DNA of 64,000 nt, taken from contig NW_027441311.1 of assembly GCF_949628215.1 (NCBI RefSeq), positions 110,010 to 174,009 on the forward strand, read 5' to 3'. The notes beneath the pieces were generated by a model, which did not search any database, was not told the DNA's origin, and saw nothing but the letters and a program-made list of their open reading frames with translations. The position numbers and the translations under genes were made by a program. This document shows, piece after piece, positions 10,424-21,905 of this stretch (the first letter of the stretch is position 1; every line of letters begins with the position of its first letter). The stretch is from Phalacrocorax aristotelis. Taxonomy: Eukaryota; Chordata; Aves; Suliformes; Phalacrocoracidae.

Positions 10424-11354
10424 GTGAGACCTCTAACGGGGGTTGGAGTCCCTCTGACTAGTATTTGTGATAGTGCGCTATCACAACTACTAGTCGACTG
10501 GGAGACGGGAGCATTACTGAGTAGGAAACCTATCCCACAGAGAACACCTTTGCGATGTATTTTGAAGCACTGGAAAGACGTCGGGGGCGGTGACCCACTA
10601 ACTCGGAAACCATTAATTGAATATTGCAATCATTGGTGGCCAACGTATCAATTGGAAGGTGGGCACAAATGGCCAGAACACGAGACATTGCAATATCGTA
10701 CCATCTTGCAATTAATGTTGTTTTGTAAAAAGGGAAGGCAAACGGGAAGAAGTGGCATATGTTGATTTGTTCTTTACACCGTGGAATCATCCCGAGCAGC
10801 AGAAACAGCGTGAGGTATGTCCACAAGATTCTACGGCAATGTTTCTGAAAAGAGGAAAACTTGGTGAGAACTTGAAAGAGTGTTGCTCTACTTGTGATAC
10901 TGGATACTTCGCTTGATGAAACTGACAAGAAAATAGTATGGAATACAGCCAGAAGGCAGGTGCAGGGAGCACATGCTAACGGGAATTTACAGAGAACAAT
11001 GAATAAGAATTTTCCATCTACAAATCCCGAGTGGGACCCTAATCAGCCAGGACCCAGGGGAATGTTGACTAGATGTCAGAGAGAGATTTTATTTGGAGTA
11101 AGACAAGCAATGCCAAAAGCAATAAATTGGTCAAAATTTATGAAGTGAGACAAGAATTAAGTGAGTCCCCTTCAGCCTTTATGGAAAGACTGAAGGTGAC
11201 CACCAGAAAATATACTCATTTGAACCCAGAAAAACCAGAAAAAGCAATTCAGCTGGTCTCTATATTCATAAGACAATCAGCCCCAGATGGGGGCGGGGGG
11301 AGAGAAAACAACCTTCAGAAACTAGAACAACCTGAATCCAGAGATCTGGGTTAA
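10424..11354 (+). pseudogene. gag: Decayed gag of ERV copy 2
   Basis: A matrix-like stretch (about 10540-10760, with HWKDVGG and a WWP motif) and a capsid-like stretch (10894-11354) recall class I retroviral Gag. The capsid part includes a DPNQPGPRGMLT segment and a major-homology-like block near 11170-11230. The frames shift near 10765 and again near 11110-11148, and a stop follows at about 11353. No CCHC zinc knuckle is found before the protease at 11414, so nucleocapsid is missing. It is not functional. Copy 1's gag would lie left of the window. Confidence 0.85.
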
Positions 11355-11413
11355 ATGCTTGAAGTAGCTTGGCATGAAGGAGACCAGGGGAATCAACCCT
11401 AGCTGAACACCTG

Positions 11414-14411
11414 GTTACACTGAAGCTACGGAATGAAGAAATAGAATTTTTGGTAGATACGGGAGCCACTTATTTGGTATTGAATACACGTGAAGAGAAA
11501 TTTGATCATAAATCAGTAGATGTTGCTAGCGCAACAGGGCAAAGAAAAATTAGCCCCTCTCAGAGCCATTAAAGTTTAAATTGGAGAAGCAATGGGCAAC
11601 TCACCAGTTTCTGCATATGCCTGAATGTCCACTGCCTCTGTTATGACGAGATCTATTAGGTCAATTAGATGCTCAAGTAACTTTTAAAGATGGAGAGATT
11701 AAATCACTAATACCAGAATCAAAAGCCACAGAGGCGAGAGCGTTTATGTTACAGGATTCCTCCAGGGAGGAACAGGTTCCCGAGGAAGTGGAAAACGTAG
11801 TAATTCCTTTGGTTTGAGCGAGCGGAGCTCCGGAGCGATCTAAGTGGGCAGAGCCGGTAAAAGTAACCTTAAAGCCTGGAGCCAAGCCCGTAAGACAAAA
11901 ACAATACGCTATTAAGCGAGAGGCTCGAAAAGGATTACAGAAGTTAATTATAAAATTTTTCAGAATATGAGCTTTTAGTGGAATGTGAATCAGAATATAG
12001 TACTCCTGTGTCGCCAGTAAAGAAATCTAGAGGCAAAGAGTATTAGCTAGTTCACGATTTAAGGGCTATAAATCAGGTGGTCCAAGATATACATCCGGTA
12101 GTAGCTAATCCATACACTTTACTGACCTCTTTTAAAGGAGGAGCATAAATGGTTTACTGTACTAGATTTGAAGGACGCCTTCTTTTGCATACCTCCAGGC
12201 ATAAAAAGTCAAAGCCTATTTGCTTTGGAATGGGAAAGCCCCACCACAGAATGAAAGACACAGCTACCATGGACCGTACTTCCACAAGGATTTAAAAATA
12301 GTCCTACGATACTTGAGACTCAGCTGGCAAAAAAAAATTAGAGATATAGAAAAAACAGAACCCAGGGAGAGGCATCTTGTTACAGAATGCGGATGACATT
12401 CTGATAGCGGCACAAAGTAAAGAAAAATGTTTTGAAATTTTTAAATTTTCTGGGCCAAGGAAGATGCGGAGTTTCCAGAAACAAAACCCAAATAGGAAAA
12501 GAAGCAGCCATTTATTTAGGATTTGAAATATCTCAAAGACAAAGACAATTAGAAAGTGAAAAGAAAGAAACTATTTGTCAAATTCCCGAACCTAGCAGCC
12601 CAAAGGAACTGAGAGCTTTTCTGAAAACAATGAAATAGCATCAGCTCTGGATTCTGAACTATAGACTGTATGTAAAACCATTATTTGAGGCATTGAAAGA
12701 CTCAAAAGGATAAATATTTAACCTGGACGCCCGGATGCCAAACGGCATTCAAAGAACTGAAAAGAGCCTCGATGATGGCCCCTGCATTAGGCCTACCTGA
12801 TTTCGCTAAACCTTTTCAGTTGTTTGTCCACGAAAGACAACATTTAGCCCTTGGAGTGCTGACACAGCGACTGGGAACCTGGAAGAGACCTGTGGGCTAC
12901 TTCTCCAAACAACCTGACCACGCGAGTAAAAGATGGCCTAGGTGTTTACGGGCAGTAGCAACAACAGCGCTGCCGATCCGGGAAGCCCCAAAGTTAACAA
13001 TGGGACAGAAGATGACAGTATATGTCCCGCACATAGCGGTGACTGTTTTAGAACAAAAGGGGGGTCGTTGGCTATCCCTTAGCAGAATGTTGAAATATCA
13101 AGTTGTTCTGTTAGAACAAGACGATGTGGAATCGAAGACTACTGCTATACTGAATCCTGCTATGTTTTTAACAACAGAAAACCTTACGGACAATTTAGAA
13201 CACGATCGCTTGCTAACTATTGAACAAGTCTATTCCAGCAGACCAGACCTGAGACACAAACCTCTGGGAAAATCCTGATCTGGAGTTGTTTACAGATGGA
13301 AGAAGCTCTGGGCGAGAAGAGAAGCGAATGGCCGGATATGCTGTCGTTATCGCCGCCGAGGGAATGGAGTCAGGGGTGCTGCCTGCAAACACCTCAGCAC
13401 AGAAAGCAGCATTGGTAGCATTGAAGCGAGCTCTGCGAATGGCAGAAGGACAAAGGATAAATATCTAGACTGATTCCAAACGTGCATTTGGTGTGATCCA
13501 CGATCATGGAGCTATTGGGAAGGAGAAAGGACTGCCATCAGCCCAAGAATCATCAATACAGCATAAAGAAGAAATTCTCCAACTTCCGGAAGACGTGCAG
13601 AAACCAAAAGAAGTGGCGGTAAAGCGTTGCAAAGCTCATCAATTTGGCCAGACGGCTGTAAACATAAGCAAACGACTGACCGATAAAGCTGCAAAGAGGA
13701 CTGCAGAGCAAGGTATCCTTGCACTAGTACCAGTAAAACAGATCAGAATTCCAAAGTTGAAACCGAGATATAATAAATTGGATGAGCAATTAGCAGAACA
13801 ATTGGAAGCATCACAAAACACAGAGAGATGGTAGGTAACACCAGAAAAACAAGTAATAACAACAACCACCCCACAAGTTATGACAGAACTTGCAAAAGAA
13901 AACCATGAGCAAACACATTAGGGTGTAGGCGCTACGGTTTTGAGTTTAAAAACATCTGTAGCGTGTGTAGGCACGACAAGAATAGTTAAACCCATAGTAG
14001 CTAAGTGTCCAATCTGTCCTAGAAATAATCCCCTGAACCAAAGGAAACAACCTTTAGGAGTAACAAAACAAAAAATTCTCCCGGAAATTATTAGCAAATT
14101 AAGTTCTCTGAGTTACCCAGACAAAATAGATAGAGCAGTATTTGTCAGTGCTGATTGACAAATTTTCTAGATGGCCAGCAGCTTTCTCGTGCTGCACCGA
14201 CAAAGCTAGAGTAGTAGTTAAGACGTTGCTGAAGGAAATAATACCAAGATTTAGAGTGCCAACGGGAATGTCCTCTGATAGAGCACCACATTTTTTTGCA
14301 GAGGTACTTCAACAAATTAATAAAATTTTGGGTAGAAAATGGGACCTGCATACACCCTGGAGACCACAATCAAGTGAAAAATTTCAGAACATGAAGCAAA
14401 CACTAAACTGA
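11414..14411 (+). pseudogene. pol: Decayed pol of ERV copy 2
   Basis: Same domain order as copy 1: protease (about 11440-11580), RT (11950-12660), connection (12772-13278, open for 168 codons), RNase H (13286-13834), integrase (13940-14411). The 44 bp around 12394-12437 that include the RT catalytic region survive here, but stops and frameshifts before and after them abolish function. The integrase core retains a recognisable HTPWRPQSS block near 14350. Its C-terminal part and any env are absent before the LTR at 14486. Confidence 0.9.
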
Positions 14412-14485
14412 CATAGTGGAATATTATTGATCTAGGATGGAAGTATTGAGAAAATTATTATTTCAGAACTTCCAAACAGGGGAAA

Positions 14486-15059
14486 TGTAACCAAAGTGAT
14501 GAAATCAACCAGAGACGGTGTTCCATTACGGGAACATGGAGCGTACCAATCAGCGTATCTGTCGATCTGCATTTTAGTCCGTAGGCGATCATTAATGCGA
14601 ACAGAACAACAGACAACGTGCTTCTGTCAGAAAAGGATGAAAAAACGCTGTTTCGCTTAGCGGACTGAGAAAACTAGCCAAGACTGCCAAGAGTAAGAGC
14701 CGAGAAGCTAAAAGGTAATTCCGGCAGGGGGAGATCGCGACCACCGACTCACAGACCACCACCGACCCAAGTAACACCACCTACTCAGAAGAGAACAACG
14801 GAAGAGGACAACCGAGCCTGCGCAGCGATTTACATACGGAACGAGCAAGTTTGTACCAATCAGCAGACAGGACAATAATGAATATATATGAATACGTAAA
14901 ACATTGATCTACAAATTGTACGGGAAAGGTGCGTGAGGTACGCACGCCAGGAGGAGCGATCCCCCGTGCATCCGGCGCCGCGAATAAAGAATGCCTGCTC
15001 TTTAATACTAAATTGGTGTTGAGGAGTCGTTTCCGATTTTAACGCGTTTTTCGGTAACA
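14486..15059 (+). repeat. 3' LTR of ERV copy 2 (574 bp)
   Basis: TG...CA termini, AATAAA at 14983-14988. It has 11 bp more than the copy 1 LTR near 14775: the copy 1-type sequence is followed by the ACCACCTACTCAGAAG version seen in the 5' LTR, so both variants appear side by side. Confidence 0.93.
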
Positions 15060-15583
15060 CAGGGAGTCAGATCAAGAGAGCCAGAGAACAACAAAACACC
15101 GACAGGCTACAGGACAGAGCAGGAGGAATAAAAAAAAAAAAAAACGGAGCCAGAGCCAGGCAGAGAGAGGCGGAGAAAGAAAAAGGAGCCACAGGCTACA
15201 GGACAGAGAGAGGGAGGACTGAAAAGACGGGGAGGCAGGGAGACACTCAGAGCGAGATGGAGAAAGAAGGTGCGGGGGGGGGGGGGGGCGCAAAAAAAAA
15301 AAGTAAATTTTGCAGCAGGTAAGGAAAGAGAGGGGGCCGGGGGAGAGACAGGGAGGGCCCAGGACGCACAAGAGAGGCAACGGGGCCCCAGTGGCCCAGG
15401 ACTCACCGCGACTCTCGCTCTCAGCGCTGCTGGCACAATTTAGCCGTTCAGATGCTTCTTTCCCCTCCTCTCCTCCCTGCCTCTTCTGCAGCTCCAGACT
15501 CTAGGCCGTCCTCCACCTGAAGAGAATACGTGGGTGTCTTACAGCTCTTACCAGATGAGGCTTCCTAGGCACGTAGCCTAGCT
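15060..15583. repeat. ERV 3' flank, duplicate of 3592-4115
   Basis: Matches copy 1 with no difference I can find, including homopolymer runs, up to a sharp end at GTGC. It continues the purine-rich repeat into which the provirus inserted. Confidence 0.85.
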
Positions 15584-15592
15584 CGCTCGTGC

Positions 15593-15780
15593 TGGAGCTG
15601 GGGGCAGGCGCACGGGGCAAGGGGGGCCAGGGGAGGCTGAGGGGGAGCTCTGGTGAGCTGGGGAGTCAGCCATCTTCTGCACCCAGAAGCTGCAGGGGGA
15701 AAAGGTCATCATCCTCCTCCTCCTTTCCCTCTTCCCTTCTATCAGCTCCCGGGTAACTCCTAGGGCTGCCCTCACCCGCT
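15593..15780. repeat. Flank block related to 4723-4900 (diverged)
   Basis: Colinear partner of 4723-4900, roughly 85 percent similar. It holds CAGCCATCTTCTG (YY1-like, minus strand) near 15668. Confidence 0.6.
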
Positions 15781-16859
15781 CGCCTTTAGCATACCAGAAG
15801 CCTGCCTCGGCGGGTCATTTGAAGCTTCCCATCCCACCAGCCCCAGTAGTACAGGCACACAAGGAGATACCCCTGCACCCACCAAAGGGGCTCGCTCACC
15901 TCGCCGGCAGCCCTAGGCCTCACCCGACACAGGGAATCGTGTCCGACACACCACCACGCTGCAGCAAGAGCAGAGGAGGCCTTTCCTTACCAGGAAGCAG
16001 CAACGAGCACGGCGGCATCACCTCACAGGCACTGCAGCATCGCAGGGCTGTTACCTGCGGAGAGAGCAATGGGGATCACAGTGACGCCACCGCGCGTGCG
16101 CGGCTCCCGGGCTCAGTACCCAATTCTGGTCGCTGGGCAGCAGCATTATCTGAATTACTCTTCTCGATTAATACCATCCAGAAACCGTAACTTGGCTGCA
16201 TCCACAGAGCTTCTATTCCTCTGCACCTTTCCCCCTCGCAGCCCCAGCAGCGCCATTCATTGCCTCTGCACCAAACAGCAAAGTGTCTCGAGGGAGGAGA
16301 AGCAGCACAGCAAACCTGGGGAACAAGGTTGGGTTCCCACCCCCGCAGAATAAGCCCCAGGAACTGCTTGTAGGCATGTGGCATCAGGGTTGTGATCGGG
16401 TTTTGGTTTGGTTTTCTTTTTTTTTCCCCCGCCTTCTTTACATAATGTAATAATTGGGGTTGCTTTTCCAAACTACTGAGTTCTGTGGGGATTTTTTGTG
16501 CTTTTGCCCTACAAAAAATGGTCATTTTCACTTTCGGTTTTGTGCATGAGAATGGTTGGCAGGTGCTTTTAGGTTGTTGTTCCTTCCCCCCACCCCCTTT
16601 TTTTTTTTCCTTTCCAGCCACACAAATCCAGCTGGAGTTGGCTTTCCCAGAAGCCCCAAGTTGTTTTCTTTCCACCAGAATTCTTCCTGTATTTTCACCC
16701 CTCATTGCAGGCCCAGAGTCAAGGGGTTTGAGGTATTTTTGTGCCCAGGCAGCAGCTCCCAGGCTGCATAAGCAGCCCCACAGGGGGAAGTCCCCGTTTG
16801 AGGGAATCGGCCCCAAATTGGGATGGGAAAGTGAAGAGAAGGAGAAAAAACCCTGAATA
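15781..16859. other. Unidentified non-repetitive DNA
   Basis: Mixed composition with T-rich tracts near 16415-16430 and 16595-16610. Open frames on both strands (longest on the minus strand, 16076-16930) have no domain I recognise and span T- and A-runs, so I do not call a gene. Confidence 0.5.
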
Positions 16860-17240
16860 ACCTGAAAAAGAACACCTACTCCAGCCCACCAAGCACCGGT
16901 CACCTTGCCTGACTCACCTCCAGGGCCCACATCACGCTCGGCTCATCGCTTAGCACCCTCAGATCACAAAAAAAAAAAAGAGTAAAACCCATAATGGAGC
17001 CCTATAGCCATCAGTCACATCTTCCCTCCAGTACTACACAGACTCACCTTCTTACAGCGCTCCCCTGGGCTCTCCTCCGTTGCCCTGCACGACTCATCCA
17101 TCTGCACCTGGAAAAACAGCGTTACTGAACAAGTCACCTGGAGGCACAGCAACAGCTTAACCATTCCACAGCTCCTGCGCCCACGTAGGAATACCATCTA
17201 GAGCCCAACTACAGCCTGCCGTTAAAGGAAATGCATTAAA
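16860..17240 (-). other. E-type unit with exon-like segment 17048-17107 (minus)
   Basis: On the minus strand a pyrimidine tract and TTTTTCCAG precede a 60-nt segment that ends AAG|GTGAGTC, an ideal acceptor and donor. The segment is open (20 codons). The unit aligns with 33090-33420 and 34800-35160 through exon, splice sites and flanks, including the sequence that continues to about 17240. I know no matching protein; it may belong to a noncoding RNA. Confidence 0.55.
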
Positions 17241-18640
17241 TCAAACGTTAAGCCCTCGCACATACAAGCCGGAACAGCAAAAACACGGCACGCTCGCGCA
17301 CCCAGGGCGCAGCCCGACGGAGGTCCACGCGCACCTCGCCGGTTTGATGCGGAGCCACCCAGCATCCCTGCGAGCACAGCTGCAGGCGCAACAGCAGTTT
17401 CACCTACACCCATCTCGGCGCGCAGCGCTTCTGAAGCTTTAAGCTGAAAGCCCTACCTTGACGCTTGGCCACACTAGAAGCGAGCCGTAGCTAGGACTCC
17501 ACAGAAACACAGCAACACAAATTGCACACCCACAGCGGCGACAGCCTTGCAACTACTTAGACCAGGAACAACAGAGGAAAGTAAAACGGCTTCATCACCC
17601 GCACAGGAAAAGCGGCAGACGGAGGCAAAGGGTCAGCATTCATAGCCCTTACAGAACACAGGCGTTCTCTCTCCTTCCATTCCTAAACCCATCCCTTAGG
17701 TCTAAATATCGCAGCCCTGCTGTGGCAATAGCGAGAGCGGGGAACGAGAGCCCTGCCGCCGGCCGTTTGTGCGGCAGGACACAAAAACAGAGGGACATGT
17801 TTTGCCACACACAACCCTGAATCTCCTGAAAAGTTATGTTTACCAAAAATAGGCATTTGGAACATATTGCCAAAAACAAAACATTCGGCAATAAAACTTT
17901 TATGTGTTTGACACCCGCACATTTTTTGGGAACTTGCTATTTGCTTCCTGGTTTTGCTGGTCTTCCCTCAGAAGTTCTACCTGCAGCCAAGTTATTCCCA
18001 CCCGCCCGACCGGTTCAAGCATTCACCTTCCTGGTATTACCAGCACATTGAGACACAGGCGAGGAACTTAACTGCTCTTCTAAAACTATCCAAATGACAA
18101 TTACAGCCCTGAAAGAGGAGTGGAAGAGAAGAACAGGAGAGATCAGGCAGCAAAAATGCTCTGCAGGCTGCTGCCAGCCAACACTGCACTCTTTTGTTAA
18201 AGCCACCCCGCCCCCCCAAATGCAAACAAAAAAACCCCCCATGACTTCATGAAGTGCGTGGGTTTTTTTTCTTTTCAGTAGTCCTTTTGGAGCTCATCCC
18301 TGTCTCAGCATCTTGTCTTGTCAGAGCATGAAGTGCAGATGATCTGTATCCCGATGACATTTGCATGGGATGAATACATTTTCAGAAATAGACCCGATCC
18401 GTGAGACTCCTGTCACCTTTGTGGTTTTAATAATCGTAACTCAATTTTATCGACTGACACACTTGTGAGAAAACTAATTAACTTGAAACGTAGCCTCTCC
18501 TCGGGGAAAAAATGTGTTAGACACCAAATGAAACCGATTCAGAGCTCCAAACCACGATGGAGCCGATAGAGCTGTTGTGACTTAGTTTGTATGTTTAATT
18601 AATTGGTTAATAACTCTTCTAAGCAGCGCAGAATGAAGAG
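17241..18640. other. Unidentified DNA; includes 17339-17397 shared with copy 1
   Basis: 17339-17397 equals 5164-5222. The rest (17400-18640) has no counterpart in copy 1 and no recognisable gene or transposon. A donor-like CAAG|GTAGGG is present on the minus strand near 17455. Confidence 0.45.
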
Positions 18641-19259
18641 CTGGACCCAAAGAGGGTGCGCTGCGCTGGATCCAAAAAGCACCCTTCCTCCAGAGACCCG
18701 CCTCAGGTGGCGAGTTCGCTCTGGTGCATGCCGGCCTCCCGAACTTCGGGGTCCGATGTGACCGGACCCCCACCTCCGGGGAGGGTCCTCGTACCCTGCC
18801 CAACCCTTGCTTTCCCCTGCAGCCCCCGATGCCCCCACGCCACCCCCACAAGCAGCCAAACCGGCTTCTGCTTTTGGCCCCCAAACCAGCTCACTTTGGG
18901 ACCGGTTCTGAGCCAAAAAGCCCAGCTGCTGAGCCTGTTCTCAAGTCCCAAAAGCGCAGCACTTGACCTCTGCTCCTCAGCCCAAAACCACACCACTTAG
19001 TCCCCTCGCTCAGGCCCTCAAAACGCACGACTCGATCTGTTTCAGGGCCCCGGCGTCAGCCACAGGAGCCTGCTCTCAAGGCCCAGGAACAGAAGAGCTG
19101 TGCTCTCCACGCTCAGGGACCAAACCAGCTGAGCCTGGCTGCGTCCCGGCCCCCTCCGCAGTCCCCACGGGCAACGCTCAGGGCCGCGGAGAGCGCAGCC
19201 ACCCCGCAGCCCTGCACCCCCACGGCCCACGCGGGCACTGTCGGGGAGGCCTTGGGAAC
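18641..19259. other. GC-rich, loosely repetitive DNA
   Basis: Loosely recurring phrases (AGCCCAAAA, CAGCACTTG, TTTGGGACC) between 18890 and 19090 suggest a decayed minisatellite. No gene is supported. Confidence 0.4.
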
Positions 19260-20170
19260 TGAACTGCGCGGGCCCGGCCCCGCACCCCGGCGGGGCAGCC
19301 CAGCACCGGCCCGGCAGCGCTTTCTTCCTGCTCTCGCAGGCCTCGTTTCCCCGGCAGCGCCGGGCCCGCACCCCAACCCCACAGGGGGCCGGGCCCGGCC
19401 CGCCTCCAGCAAACCGCGGCGGCAGCAGCCGGGGTCCCTGCCTGCCTCGCGGGCAAGGGGGGACCCGCCCGGCACCGCAGGAGCCCCCGCCGGGGTCGCC
19501 GCCGCCGCCGCCCGACCCCGACGAGGAGCAGTCGAGAGCCGGGTGGGGCTGCCCCTACTCCCCGGGGACGGGCACGGGCTCGGCCCCAAAACCCAACCAC
19601 CGACCCACGACAGCGCTCGGCCCGGGGCCGCTGCTGCCCGCACCCCGCCGCCCCCCCGGGGGCTCCGCGGACCGGGAGACCCCACAGCCGAAACCCGCCG
19701 ACCCACAGCGCGCCCGGCCATGCGGCTCCTCACCTGCTCTGGCGCGGCTCCGGCTGCCCCACGGCCCGGCACGGAGCCGAACCCGGCCACCGGACCATCC
19801 GCCGACCCCCCCAACCCCCGGACGCTCCGGGACGGTTCTCGTCCCTTTTCGCTCTGACGCCTCGAGCCGAGCCGGCCCCGCTCCTCCGAGCTACCGGCGG
19901 TGCCCGCTCGGCTGCTCGGGGCCGGGCCCTGTTCTCGCCCGGACGCGAGAAGCCGCTCCGGGGTCTTCTCGGTGCGTCCAGCCCCGTGCCGTGCCGGAGC
20001 GGGGAGAGCCGGGTACGAGCGCGGAGCCCTGGGGCAGGGGTTGCCCCAGTGCCGCCGACGGTGTGTGGGGGGGTGTCGTCGTCCCCCGCCCCACGCGGGG
20101 GGCGCACACACGGTACACCCGCGGGCAGGGGCATCCCCGGGGAGCCGTGCGGCCGGGCTGCGCCGTAGGA
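19260..20170 (-). promoter_or_regulatory. CpG island, possible minus-strand first exon
   Basis: Very CpG-dense. On the minus strand a strong donor GAGCAG|GTGAGG occurs with the exon side starting at 19734, so a transcript starting near 19.8-20.1 kb and running leftward is plausible. The long open minus frame across it (19113-20477) is expected from the composition and shows no domain. Confidence 0.5.
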
Positions 20171-20663
20171 GGGGAAGGTGATGTTGGTTTCCCATTTTCC
20201 CCGCAAACTGATCCTCCCCCCCGGCCCCCCTTTCCCGCGCGTTACAGCCCGCGAAAAAGCTTTTAACAACCCGATCGACAACACTCCCTTTATCCCTCTT
20301 CCAGCAGCAGCAGCGAGAGATTAAGGCAACTGCAGCAGAGGGGAGGAAGGCAAGGAGAGCCTTTTCAAGCAAGGGCAGGACAAAATGCACGGCGTGGACA
20401 GGCACAGGAGAGGCTGCATTATCTGGAAAGCACAACGCCTGCCCAAGGGCAGAAAATAAGGAACGAATTGTTTCCAAGGAGCTGCAGCAGACGAATCACC
20501 TTTTTCTTTATTGCACTCCTGCCCTTTGTTATCCAAAGCGATAGGCTTCACCACCGGGCAGAAAATAGCTGCCTAGATTTACACGGACAACCAGAAACAA
20601 TCAAGCCACCCAGCAAGAAGTTCGCAGCAGAGGTATAACCCATCAGCAGCTAAAACATTTGTT

Positions 20664-21905
20664 ACGCAGGCACAACTAGGCACTAAACAAAGGCTTTCCA
20701 ACTCTGGAGGTCTAGAACAGGTAGACATTAGCACAGAAGCACAAGGGGCTCCGTCACACTGCACAAATCTCCCCGTGCCTACACACGCACACGTTCAGAA
20801 GTTAGTTATCAGAAAACGCCCGACTCAGCCATTTGCCACAGTCACGAGACTCACGACATGACACACGAGGTGGGCTCAGAGTTTTAAGGCAAGAAATACC
20901 TCCCCCATCCCCCACCAGAGATCTTTCAGGCTCCAGACCTGCCATCTCCCCGCACCAAACGTAACCGGCCAAAGGCTTTCAGGTGACCCAAAACACAGTA
21001 CACAAAAAATAACCGGGGAGAGCCCTACATTGTGGAAAAGCGAACGATGCCCGACCGGGGCTTCTCTGCGGGGCCCGGCCCCCGCCCCGCCCCCGGCCCG
21101 ACCCGCACGGAGATACCCCCCGGCCCGCGCCAGGCCTCACCTCACACGGAGACCCACCCGCTGAGCGAACTCACCCACCAGCGCTCTCCGGCCCCCGGAC
21201 ACGGCCGCGCTGCTCTCTCAGGCGGCTGCCGCAGGCGAGGCTCGGGCACCGCCAGGCCTCCAGCCGTCCCGAGGGGCTGCCGGCCACCGCAGGGGATGGC
21301 TGCCGGCGGCCGGACCGCCGCGGCGCTCCCCGCCCAGCTCCCAGCAGGCTCCGCCGGCCGCGGGCTTCCCACGCCGGGCCGCAGAGGGGCCCCGGCACCG
21401 CACAGGGACGCCTCGCGACCCGGCCGCCACACGCACCGGCCCTTCGGCCTCCACACGCACCGCTCCCGCCCCCGTCCGCCGCGCCGCGCACGCGCCACCG
21501 GAAGCCCGAGCCCCGCGGGGCGGCCCTTAAAGGGCGGCCGGAAGGAGCGGCCCCCACCGGCCCCCGCCCCCGCGCCGGACCGCCCCCGCGCCCAGCCGGT
21601 GAGCGCCAGCGCCCCCTGCTGGCCGGGCCGCGCTCAGCTCGCGAGGGCGCCGAGGGCCGGGCGGGGCGGGGCGGGACGCCCCGGCTCGGGGCCAGCGCCT
21701 TCTCGGGGCGAGCGGGAAACCCCTGCGGGCCCCGGTCACGGCCGGGCACAGCCGCGCGCCCTCCGAGAGCTGCTGAACGCGGCTGCCGCTCGTGACACAT
21801 ACCGAGCCGTCTGCGACGGGAGCGGGCAGAGGAGGAAGGGGCCGGCGGCCGCGGCGCCCTGGCCCCAGGCGGGGGGGGGAGGCTGGGGCCCGGGGGGCCG
21901 CCCTG
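20664..21905. repeat. Segment duplicated at 5222-6391, including CpG island
   Basis: About 95 percent similar to copy 1 with small indels. For example, 21440-21470 contains an extra CACACGCACCG-type repeat. It ends exactly where copy 1 enters the 11-bp satellite. ETS-like sites and the GTGAGC donor-like site are conserved. Confidence 0.85.
21606..21624 (-). promoter_or_regulatory. Consensus CTCF site (copy 2)
   Basis: Identical to 6095-6113, retained while the surrounding island has diverged by several percent. Confidence 0.8.

Larger units (their letters stand above)
9443..15059 (+). mobile_element. Class I endogenous retrovirus, copy 2: LTR-bounded provirus (5.6 kb)
   Basis: A 5' LTR (9443-10002), primer-binding-site-like sequence, decayed gag, decayed pol and 3' LTR (14486-15059). 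CAGG directly flanks both ends (9439-9442 and 15060-15063), a 4-bp target duplication as expected for gammaretrovirus-like integrases, so both borders are original. The two LTRs differ by roughly 4 percent by eye, so the insertion is old. No env is present and no nucleocapsid zinc knuckle is visible between capsid and protease, so the insertion was already internally deleted or has lost those parts. All reading frames are broken. Confidence 0.95.

Noticed and set aside
19113-20477. 454-codon minus-strand frame
   Set aside because: GC-rich CpG island with few stops in any frame; no domain, and a splice donor falls inside it.
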